Part shown: positions 7,296 to 14,742 of the stretch, piece after piece | Layout: each line of letters begins with the position of its first letter | Position numbering within the stretch: the stretch's first letter is position 1 | Assembly (NCBI GenBank): GCA_021845685.1 | Contig: JAJZVN010000018.1 | Span: forward strand, 1 to 44,100 | Origin: a bacterium | Lineage (GTDB): Bacteria > SZUA-79 > Acidulodesulfobacterales > Acidulodesulfobacteraceae | Length of the DNA: 44,100 nt | Direction of reading: 5' to 3' | Notes under the pieces: model-generated | The model's database searches: none | What the model saw: the letters and a program-made list of their open reading frames with translations, nothing else | What the model was told of the DNA's origin: nothing | Position numbers and translations under genes: made by a program

Positions 7296-9572
7296 ATGAT
7301 TATGAAAGATATGAAAACTTTTGAAACCGCGGGATTTCTTTTAGATAAACTTCATTTGATACAAGATGAACAAGGTTGTATAGATGAAAAATCTATAGAA
7401 TTAATTGCAGATGAATTAAATATGTCAAAAGCCGAAATATACGGCGCTGCGACATATTATAAGGATTTTAAGATAAAAAATTTAACCCCTGATAATAATA
7501 ATTTTACTAATCATAATCTTAATCATAATCATAATCATAAAATTTCTAGCGCCAATATTCCTGACGATAGTGTTTCTCATTTTGATATACGCAATGTTAG
7601 TGGCGCAAATAATTCAGTTAAAGCTGAAAATTGCAAATTAAATAATTTAAATAATAATAATAATAAATTAAACGATGATTATAATTTAAACGAAAATCAC
7701 AATAATAATAATAAAGATACAATAAATAAATCTTTAAATTTAAATTCAATTAACATTAAATCTGATTTTGTTTTTAAAAGAATCGGCAAAATAAATCCGG
7801 ATTCTTTGGATGATTACAAAAATAAAGGCGGATTTAAAGCAATAGAAAATGTTTTATATTTAATTAAGAATAATAATATTGCAAATGATGTAATTGCTGT
7901 AAATGATATAAACGGTGCAATAAATAATACAATAAATAATGCGAATAATACAATTTATGCAAATGATGCCAAAAATAATAATAATAAAAAAAACGATAAA
8001 AATATTATTATTGATATTTTAAAAAAATCTGGATTGAGAGGCAGAGGCGGAGCAGGTTTTCCTGCAGCCATAAAATGGGAAACGGTTTTTAACACCCGAA
8101 GTATTGATAAATATGTTGTATGTAATGCAGATGAAGGTGATAAGGGTACTTTTATAGATAGATTAGTTATGGAAAATGACCCTTTTATGCTGATAGAGGG
8201 CATAATTGTTTCAGCAATTACTGTAGGAGCCAAACAAGGTTTTATTTATGTCAGGTCTGATTATCAAAATGGGATAGAAAGATTAAAAAATGCAATAAAT
8301 TTATGTTATCAGGCAGGTTATCTCGGAAATAATATATTTAATTCAGATAATATTTTTGATTTAAAAGTAATAGCGGCAGGCGGAAATTATGTTTGCGGAG
8401 AAGAAACCGCTCTTTTAGAAAGTATTGAGAATAAAAGAGGAATGGTGAGAGTTCGTCCGCCTGTTCCTGCTGTTTTAGGTCTTTACGGTAAACCTACTAT
8501 TTTAAGCAACGCTACCACTTTTGCTTCGGTTGCATATATTTTTGGTAATCTGGATATTAATAATAATGATATTAATAATAATTTGGATATTAATATAAAA
8601 AATACCTTCAAAAACAATATAAACGAAAATAACGATAAAGAAATTAATGGCAAAAATAATAAAAATAAACACAGTCGATGTATTATCAATAAAAATTATA
8701 AAGATAATAATAATTTTATTAATTTAGATAAGTCATTTAAGTCAGATAAGTCAGATAAGTCAGATAAGTTAGATAAGTCAGATAATTTAAATGATTTAAA
8801 AATAGAACAGCTGCCGTTTCCTTTTCAATTATCGGGGGCAGTTAAAAATGCAGGTATTTACGAGTTAAGTAATGAAATCACTTTAAAATATCTAATTTAC
8901 GATATGGGCGGCGGTTCTGCAGATAAAGGAAAAAAATTAAAAGCAGTGCAAATCGGCGGTCCTCTGGGAGCATTTTTCCCGTTAGCCGATGCCTATGGCG
9001 ATGAATTTTATAATATAAAACTGGATTACGAAGATATAGCTGATAAAGGAGGTATGTTAGGGCATGGAGGTGTGGTAGTTTACGATGAAGATGCTTCTAT
9101 GAAAGATTTATTAAAAGACACATTAAATTTTTGCGTTGAAGAATCATGCGGAAAATGCTCTCCGTGCAGGATAGGTTCTATAAGGCTAAAAGAATTATTT
9201 GAAAGAATTTTTAAAGAAAATATTTCTAATAAAATCAAAACCGATAAGGGCAATCAAGACGGAAAAGATAACCAATATAATCAAAATAACCAAGACAATC
9301 AAAATGTTCAAGATAATAAAAATAAACAAGACAATCAAAATGCTCAAGATAATAAAAATAAACAATATAATCAAGATAATAAAAAAGATAATAAAGTTGA
9401 AAATATCGGGGTTATAAGTGAAATTAAATCTAAAATAACAAAGGATAATTTAGATATAATATATGAAATACTTGATGCAATGAAAAATTTATCTCTTTGC
9501 GGCTTTGGCAGCGGGATATGTCTTCCCATAGAAAGTCTTTTAAAATATTTCGGCGATGAAATATTGAGTTAA
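7296..9572 (+). CDS. fdsB: NAD-dependent formate dehydrogenase, NADH/FMN subunit (FdsB/NuoF-like) with N-terminal NuoE-type helical domain
   Basis: 758 residues. Residues ~8-60 resemble the N-terminal helical domain of NuoE/FdsG (LNMSKAEIYGAATYYKDFK), but the following thioredoxin-like [2Fe-2S] domain is absent and replaced by an Asn-rich linker (~62-155). The NuoF core follows: FMN/NADH loop GLRGRGGAGFPAAIKW (246-261), CNADEGDKGTF (276-286), YVCGEETALLES (366-376), SLBB-like LPFPFQLSGAVKNAG (506-520), and the N3-type [4Fe-4S] ligands Cys618, Cys621, Cys624 and Cys735. Further low-complexity inserts interrupt it at ~191-237, ~418-503 (including five 9-base repeats at 8739-8783) and ~645-702 (including a 36-base-spaced repeat). 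In this family the subunit takes electrons from the catalytic subunit and reduces NAD+ on FMN. It precedes fdsA by 159 bases in the same direction. Confidence 0.85.
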   Translation: MIMKDMKTFETAGFLLDKLHLIQDEQGCIDEKSIELIADELNMSKAEIYGAATYYKDFKIKNLTPDNNNFTNHNLNHNHNHKISSANIPDDSVSHFDIRNVSGANNSVKAENCKLNNLNNNNNKLNDDYNLNENHNNNNKDTINKSLNLNSINIKSDFVFKRIGKINPDSLDDYKNKGGFKAIENVLYLIKNNNIANDVIAVNDINGAINNTINNANNTIYANDAKNNNNKKNDKNIIIDILKKSGLRGRGGAGFPAAIKWETVFNTRSIDKYVVCNADEGDKGTFIDRLVMENDPFMLIEGIIVSAITVGAKQGFIYVRSDYQNGIERLKNAINLCYQAGYLGNNIFNSDNIFDLKVIAAGGNYVCGEETALLESIENKRGMVRVRPPVPAVLGLYGKPTILSNATTFASVAYIFGNLDINNNDINNNLDINIKNTFKNNINENNDKEINGKNNKNKHSRCIINKNYKDNNNFINLDKSFKSDKSDKSDKLDKSDNLNDLKIEQLPFPFQLSGAVKNAGIYELSNEITLKYLIYDMGGGSADKGKKLKAVQIGGPLGAFFPLADAYGDEFYNIKLDYEDIADKGGMLGHGGVVVYDEDASMKDLLKDTLNFCVEESCGKCSPCRIGSIRLKELFERIFKENISNKIKTDKGNQDGKDNQYNQNNQDNQNVQDNKNKQDNQNAQDNKNKQYNQDNKKDNKVENIGVISEIKSKITKDNLDIIYEILDAMKNLSLCGFGSGICLPIESLLKYFGDEILS

Positions 9573-9731
9573 AATTATAAATTCTATTGAAAAAATTATA
9601 AAATAAAGAATAAATCAATAAATTATAAATTCAAGTATATTTTTATTAAAATTATTTTAAATATTAGTATCAATATATATAAGTATAAATATAATAAAAT
9701 AAAATAAAACATATATAAGTATAAGGCAAAA

Positions 9732-12700
9732 ATGGTATCTATCGAAGTTGACGGGCAAAAAATTATTGCTAAAGAAGGTATGACTTTGCTTGATGCGGCA
9801 GCAGCGGCAGGGCTCGCAATACCGTCTTTATGCGCTTCAAAAAATCTTTTGCCTTATGGGGCATGCAGAATATGCGCCGTTGAAATGGAAGGCAAAAAAG
9901 GTTATATTTACGCTTGTTCCGCTTATGTCAGCGAAGGTATGAAAATAAAGACAATTTCCGAAAAACTTTTTTCTTTAAAACGGACATTAATGGAACTTTA
10001 TCTTTCAGACCATCCTAATGATTGTTTAACCTGTCCTCAAAATCTTGATTGCGAATTGCAAAAATGGGCTTCATATTTCGGCGTTAGAAAAATTAGATTT
10101 AGAGGTAAAAGTCATCTTTTAAGTACCGTTGACGAATCAAACCCATATTTCAGATTTGATCCTTCGCGTTGCATCGTTTGCGCAAGATGCGTCAGAGCAT
10201 GCAATGAAATTCAAGGCAATTTTGCTTTAACAATTGTCGGCAGGGGTTTTGATTCGGTTATTAAACCCGTCAAAAAAAGCTCTAAAAATTTAAATTTATT
10301 TAAAATTAATAAAGTTAATAAGATTACTAAGGTATATAAGACAGACAAGACAGCAGATAGCATAGATAAGACAGTTAAAAGTAATATTATAAATAATGTT
10401 AACAATATAGAAGATATAAGCATTGCCGATGACGCAGATAATTTTTTAAATTCCGAATGCGTTTCATGCGGGGCATGCGTAAAAGAATGTCCTACCGCCG
10501 CATTGACCGAAAAAAATTTATTTGAATCGGGAAAAACTTTTTCAAAAACAAGAACAACTTGTGCATATTGCGGAGTGGGATGTTCGTTTGAGGTTCAATA
10601 TAAAGGCGATAATATAATAAGAATGATCCCGAATGAAGATAGTTTGTCAAATTACGGTCATTCTTGTCTTAAAGGGCGTTTTGCGTGGAGCTATGTTAAA
10701 AGTAAAGACAGATTAACCGTTCCGCTTTTAAGAGATAATTTAAACGAAGAATTTAAAGAAGTTTCATGGGAAGAAGCATATAGCTATATTGCAAAAAAAT
10801 TTAAAGAAATACAATCTAAATACGGCATTAATTCAATAGGCGCAATAAGTTCGTCAAGATGCACAAATGAAGAAAATTATTTGATGCAAAAAATGGTAAG
10901 AGCTGCGTTTCAAAACAATAACATAGATACTTGCGCAAGAGTTTGCCATCAGCCGACAGGTTATGCTCTCGGAGCTGCATTTGGAGCAGGAGCCGGAACT
11001 CAGGATTTAAGTTCAATGTTTGAATCCGATTTGATTATGATTATAGGCGCAAATCCCACCGAGGCTCATCCTGTAGTAGGTGCATTTATAAGAAAAATGG
11101 CAAGAAAAGGGGCAGATTTAATAGTAATAGACCCGCGTATAACAGAAGTTGCAAAATCTCCGCATGTAAAAGCAAAATTTCATTTAAGACCGAAACCTGG
11201 AACAAATGTAGCTCTTTTAAACGCTTTTGCATACACGATAATTAAAGAAGGACTTTTAAAGCAGGATTTTATAAAAAATAGATGCGATATTGAAAGTTTT
11301 AATTTATGGGAAGATTTTATTTTAAACGATAATAATTCTCCGGAAGCGGCTGAAGTTATAACGGGAGTTGCCGCAAATGAAATTAAAGAAGCGTCGATGT
11401 TATACGCAAGAGCTAAAAATGCGGCTATTTTTTACGGGCTCGGCGTAACTGAACATTTACAGGGTTCAACAGGAGTACTTGCAATAGCTAATCTTGCAAT
11501 GTTGACGGGCAATATTGGAAGAAAGGGCGTAGGAGTTAGTCCTTTAAGAGGGCAGAACAATGTTCAGGGAGCCGCCGATATGGGCGCAGAACCTGCAACG
11601 CTCCCCGGTTATCGCCATATTTCAGACGATAATATAAGAAACTTATTTGAAAATGAATGGAATGTAAAAATTGATAAAGACCCAGGAATGCGTCTTCCCG
11701 ATATGCTAAGAAACGCTTTGGCAGGAAAATTTAAAGGATTATATGTTTTAGGAGAAGATATTGTTCAAACAGACCCTGATTCAAATCGTATAATAGAATC
11801 TTTAAAAGCAATGGATTTAGTCATAGTTCATGATTTATTTAAAACTGTAACGTCCGAATATGCGCACGTTATACTTCCGGGTTCTTCATTTCTTGAAAAA
11901 GACGGAACTTTTACAAATTGGGAAAGAAGAATTCAGAGAGTCAGAAAGGTTTTAGAACCTGCGGGAGGAAAGCAGGATTGGCAGATTATCGAAGATTTAA
12001 GCAGGTATTTGACAGAACATGCAGCAGAAGATAAATCAGCAGAAGATAAACCAGACAGTTTTACAGCTGTTTTTACAAAATCTACGAAGGCTGCGGCAGA
12101 AGGAGGCTATAGACAGACGACGCCGCTGTCAGCGACCAACACTAACAATAATGGCTCCGGTAAGCATAAGGCAGGTTTGACAGGTTTAAATTATGCCCAT
12201 CCTTCCGAAATTATGGATGAAATAGCAAGACTCACGCCGTCTTTTGCATCCGTAAGTTATGAAAAATTGAATAAAAAACCTTATTCTATTCAATGGCCCT
12301 GCAATGAAAATACCCGGAATGGAGCCGATATTTTACATAAAGACGCTTTTATCAGAGGAAAAGGAAGATTTATTATTACTTCTTTTATTGGTTCTAAAGA
12401 TTATACAACTGCAGAATATCCTTTTATACTCACTACGGTAAGAAACTTGTTTCAATATAATTGTTCAAACAATACAAGACGAACAGAAAATAGCACATGG
12501 TATGACGAAGATTATTTAGAAATAAACGAAGAAGATGCAAAAAGATTAAATATAAATAATGGCGATATTGTTTTAATTAAAAGCAAAAAAGGAAAAATTA
12601 CTTTAACGGCTAAAATAAGCGAAAGAGTAATGAAAGGCATTGTTGCTACCACATTCCATTTTCCTGAATTTAAAACAAATATACTGACAAGCGATTACTC

Positions 12701-12944
12701 CGACTGGTCAACGGAAACACCGGAATATAAAGTAACCGCCGTAAATATTAAAAAGGTTGAAAAAAATAAAAAAGAAGCAAGCACAGAATATAAATTTACA
12801 GAATCATATAATGATGAAGTTTTAAGAATGTTTAAAGATATTGTTTTAATATTTAAAGATTATCCTGAAGATATTGCAGTCCAAGAAATTACAGCTCACA
12901 TTAAGAAATATTGGGAACAAAATCTTATAGAATTTTTTGAGTGA
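9732..12944 (+). CDS. fdsA: NAD-dependent formate dehydrogenase catalytic subunit (FdsA-like) with fused C-terminal FdsD-like domain
   Basis: 1070 residues. Cofactor ligands visible in order: [2Fe-2S] Cys34, 45, 48, 62; His94-Cys98-Cys101-Cys107; two ferredoxin clusters Cys147/150/153/157 and Cys243/246/249/253; and the [4Fe-4S] of the molybdopterin domain Cys277/280/284/312. The active site is TCARVCHQPTG with Cys405 (TGC codon, so not selenocysteine) and His406. SPLRGQNNVQGAADMG and the C-terminal dinucleotide-binding domain (~900-1010) complete the bis-MGD fold (Mo or W). The enzyme should oxidise formate to CO2 in the cytoplasm, passing electrons to FdsB. Residues ~1025-1070 (EVLRMFKDI ... 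ITAHIKKYWEQNL) resemble the separate FdsD subunit. Low-complexity inserts occur at ~180-235 (between the ferredoxin clusters) and ~770-820. There are no FdsC-type neighbours. Confidence 0.9.
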   Translation: MVSIEVDGQKIIAKEGMTLLDAAAAAGLAIPSLCASKNLLPYGACRICAVEMEGKKGYIYACSAYVSEGMKIKTISEKLFSLKRTLMELYLSDHPNDCLTCPQNLDCELQKWASYFGVRKIRFRGKSHLLSTVDESNPYFRFDPSRCIVCARCVRACNEIQGNFALTIVGRGFDSVIKPVKKSSKNLNLFKINKVNKITKVYKTDKTADSIDKTVKSNIINNVNNIEDISIADDADNFLNSECVSCGACVKECPTAALTEKNLFESGKTFSKTRTTCAYCGVGCSFEVQYKGDNIIRMIPNEDSLSNYGHSCLKGRFAWSYVKSKDRLTVPLLRDNLNEEFKEVSWEEAYSYIAKKFKEIQSKYGINSIGAISSSRCTNEENYLMQKMVRAAFQNNNIDTCARVCHQPTGYALGAAFGAGAGTQDLSSMFESDLIMIIGANPTEAHPVVGAFIRKMARKGADLIVIDPRITEVAKSPHVKAKFHLRPKPGTNVALLNAFAYTIIKEGLLKQDFIKNRCDIESFNLWEDFILNDNNSPEAAEVITGVAANEIKEASMLYARAKNAAIFYGLGVTEHLQGSTGVLAIANLAMLTGNIGRKGVGVSPLRGQNNVQGAADMGAEPATLPGYRHISDDNIRNLFENEWNVKIDKDPGMRLPDMLRNALAGKFKGLYVLGEDIVQTDPDSNRIIESLKAMDLVIVHDLFKTVTSEYAHVILPGSSFLEKDGTFTNWERRIQRVRKVLEPAGGKQDWQIIEDLSRYLTEHAAEDKSAEDKPDSFTAVFTKSTKAAAEGGYRQTTPLSATNTNNNGSGKHKAGLTGLNYAHPSEIMDEIARLTPSFASVSYEKLNKKPYSIQWPCNENTRNGADILHKDAFIRGKGRFIITSFIGSKDYTTAEYPFILTTVRNLFQYNCSNNTRRTENSTWYDEDYLEINEEDAKRLNINNGDIVLIKSKKGKITLTAKISERVMKGIVATTFHFPEFKTNILTSDYSDWSTETPEYKVTAVNIKKVEKNKKEASTEYKFTESYNDEVLRMFKDIVLIFKDYPEDIAVQEITAHIKKYWEQNLIEFFE

Positions 12945-12971
12945 AATTCGTATTAAATTAAAATAAAATTA

Positions 12972-13148
12972 TTTAATAAAAAACAGGTTTTATTTTTATT
13001 GCGATTAATTGCCCCGCCGCATTCTTAGTTGCCGTTATGTTCACAGTTTGCCCCTTTTTCAAAGTAGAGCATGAGGTTTTCGGCATATTTGCGGCATTGC
13101 TTGTCATTGTCATCATACCGTTCTGGACGGCAAGACAGGAAGTAGAGC
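12972..13148. repeat. 177-bp direct repeat, distal copy
   Basis: Matches 14162-14338 at 173 of 177 positions with no gaps (constant offset 1190). It corresponds to the last ~58 codons plus stop of the small secreted-protein gene at 14163-14564. The two copies bracket the vapBC module. Confidence 0.95.
12973..13148 (-). pseudogene. 3' gene fragment duplicating the end of the 14163-14564 gene
   Basis: On the minus strand this copy keeps the reading frame and stop of the small secreted-protein gene (STSCLAVQNGMMTMTSNA... to AIKIKPVFY) but lacks signal peptide and N-terminal half. The open frame running upstream to 13239 enters unrelated sequence and is not credible as a gene. Of the four substitutions relative to the intact copy, three are synonymous and one changes Thr to Lys near the end. 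The fragment therefore carries a trace of coding constraint rather than random decay. Confidence 0.8.
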
Positions 13149-13219
13149 TTTTGTTATAAATAAATCGGATACCCCTTCTTTTTCTTAAATTATTACAATT
13201 TAAATAAAAATAGGAAATT

Positions 13220-13636
13220 TTAAGGATTTCTGACGTCAAGCCCTTTTATTCTTTTAAAGTCTTTATTGTCATAGGTATATACAACAGATATTCCTATATT
13301 AAATCCCCAATAAGACATCAGGGCATCGCCAAATTTAATATTGCTGCCTGCATATTCGGAAATAGCATTTCTAAAAATATCCTCCGATTCTATTTTAAAC
13401 TCTGGAGTATTTAAAATAGCCTCTACCAGTTCTTTTATTGTTTCTTTCGGAAGCTTATAAACTTTTTCCAGAACAAATACCGTTTCTATAAGAGCAATTG
13501 GTAATATATATAAAGACAAACCGTTATTTTTTGACTCTTTAATCAATGCGATTGAATTTTTTCTTTTATTGTCATCGTCTTTAACTAATATCCTCAATAT
13601 AACGCTTGTATCAACGAATGCTTTATTTGTAGTCAT
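13220..13636 (-). CDS. vapC: VapC-family PIN-domain ribonuclease toxin
   Basis: 138 residues from the ATG at 13636. PIN-domain acidic residues are visible: Asp9 in FVDTSVILR, Glu51 in LIETVFVLE, Asp104 in KFGDALMSYWG, and Asp123/Asp126 in TYDNKDFKRI. These coordinate Mg2+ for endoribonuclease activity, and VapC toxins typically cut tRNA or rRNA. A TTG at 13648 is an alternative start. The ATG is preferred because it gives the usual short N-terminus before the first Asp. It overlaps the stop of vapB by 14 bases, so translation is probably coupled and the pair forms one operon. The RNA target cannot be told from sequence. Confidence 0.85.
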   Translation of the reverse strand: MTTNKAFVDTSVILRILVKDDDNKRKNSIALIKESKNNGLSLYILPIALIETVFVLEKVYKLPKETIKELVEAILNTPEFKIESEDIFRNAISEYAGSNIKFGDALMSYWGFNIGISVVYTYDNKDFKRIKGLDVRNP

Positions 13637-13856
13637 TTGCAGCCTCAACTGTAGCCTTTTCTATCATCTTATCTATGCTTATGCCAAGATTCGGCAATAT
13701 ACCTGCATAATCCAATATAGTTTTAGTTTTTTTTAAAATTATCTCGTTGTTTTTTTCTTCAAGTATAAGAGGGTCTCCGACATCTATGCCAAGTCTTTCC
13801 CTGACATTTTTAGGAAGAGTAATTTGCCCTTTAGGTAAAACCTTAATAGCTTGCAT
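13623..13856 (-). CDS. vapB: VapB-type antitoxin with AbrB/SpoVT DNA-binding domain
   Basis: 77 residues. The N-terminal ~45 residues (KVLPKGQITLPKNVRERLGI and GDPLILEEKNNEIILKK) are a clear swapped-hairpin AbrB domain, which dimerises on operator DNA. The C-terminal ~30 residues should wrap the PIN toxin and block its active site. It is the first gene of the vapBC operon. As in known systems, antitoxin and complex would repress their own promoter, which should lie in the AT-rich region just upstream (13857-13960), where repeated TAATTAATTTAA-like words occur. Together with vapC it is the whole cargo between the 177-bp direct repeats. Confidence 0.85.
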   Translation of the reverse strand: MQAIKVLPKGQITLPKNVRERLGIDVGDPLILEEKNNEIILKKTKTILDYAGILPNLGISIDKMIEKATVEAANDYK

Positions 13857-14162
13857 AATTTTAAGTTTATCCTTTTGAATTTTGAATTAATTTAACTAAC
13901 TAATTAATTTAATTACTAATTATATATAAGATAGCACTAAATTATTTATATGTCAATTTATTTTTTTACTACCGATAATTAATTTCGGAAATTATAAAAT
14001 AATAATACCGTATCTGAATTTACTATTCTAATTCACTTAATTTAAGGTATATATTAATGGTGCAAAAAAATTTATTAAAATATATACAATATACAAATTT
14101 ATTATTTACGAAATTGTTTTAGAAACAAACAATAAAAAATTTAGAAAACAATTAAAATAGTT
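13857..14162. other. AT-rich intergenic region upstream of vapB
   Basis: About 305 bases. It holds the probable vapBC promoter/operator close to 13860-13940, with repeated AATTAATTTAA words. Nothing else recognisable was seen before the second 177-bp repeat copy begins at 14162. No open frame is credible. Confidence 0.4.
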
Positions 14163-14338
14163 TTAATAAAAAACAGGTGTTATTTTTATCGCGATTAATT
14201 GCCCCGCTGCATTCTTAGTTGCCGTTATGTTCACAGTTTGCCCCTTTTTTAAAGTAGAGCATGAGGTTTTCGGCATATTTGCGGCATTGCTTGTCATTGT
14301 CATCATACCGTTCTGGACGGCAAGACAGGAAGTAGAGC
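14162..14338. repeat. 177-bp direct repeat, copy inside the intact gene
   Basis: Partner of 12972-13148. It covers the 3' end and stop codon of the small secreted-protein gene. Homology ends abruptly at 14338 inside the coding sequence and at 14162 just past the stop. Confidence 0.95.
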
Positions 14339-14564
14339 CGGTTATAATGCAAGTTACGCCATGATATAATTTTATAGATGAACTATTTATGTTTACAATG
14401 GTGCCGGTGTAAAAATAAGTATCGGCAGGTATATTAGAGGGTTTAAGCTGAGGAGCGCTGTTATTGGCAGAAGCGTTTTTAATGCTGATAAGTGATAACG
14501 ATACAAATAATGATAATGCAAGCAAAAATAAAATAATTATAAAATTATTAAATTTTATGTACAT
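14163..14564 (-). CDS. Small secreted protein of unknown function, pilus-cluster neighbour
   Basis: 133 residues. A signal peptide is clear: a hydrophobic stretch of ~20 residues ends at about KNASA (residue ~33). The mature ~100 residues form short beta-type strands: FYTGTIVNINSSSIKLYHG, then a pair of cysteines around TCIITGSTSC and a third in KTSCSTLKKGQ, ending AGQLIAIKITPVFY. This layout (short beta domain with TGTI-type first strand and GQxVxIxA turn) is reminiscent of DUF5666/OB-like periplasmic domains, but I do not recognise a function. It follows pilY1 by ~180 bases on the same strand and could be co-transcribed with it. Its 3' end is duplicated beyond the vapBC module. Confidence 0.65.
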   Translation of the reverse strand: MYIKFNNFIIILFLLALSLFVSLSLISIKNASANNSAPQLKPSNIPADTYFYTGTIVNINSSSIKLYHGVTCIITGSTSCLAVQNGMMTMTSNAANMPKTSCSTLKKGQTVNITATKNAAGQLIAIKITPVFY

Positions 14565-14742
14565 TTTAATATCCTTCGTCAGTTTAAATTTATAAAAGTT
14601 AAATTTGTAAAAGTTAAATCTACAAAAATTTATAAATTAAAACTTAAACGCCTCCATAATTAAAAGTTAAATTATTAAACATACTCTACAATAATGCTAT
14701 TTAGCAAACCTATTAACTCACATGATTATTAATCTTAAGACA

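Noticed and set aside
9199-9417. Ile/Lys-rich frame overlapping the end of fdsB
   Set aside because: It is a frame shadow of the Asn-rich repeat insert of fdsB.
10944-10946. Selenocysteine at the formate dehydrogenase active site
   Set aside because: The active-site codon is TGC (Cys405), not TGA, and no SECIS element is needed.
12973-13239. 88-residue open frame on the minus strand as a full gene
   Set aside because: Only the last ~58 codons match the secreted-protein gene. The upstream part is unrelated and lacks a signal peptide or start context, so it is called a fragment.
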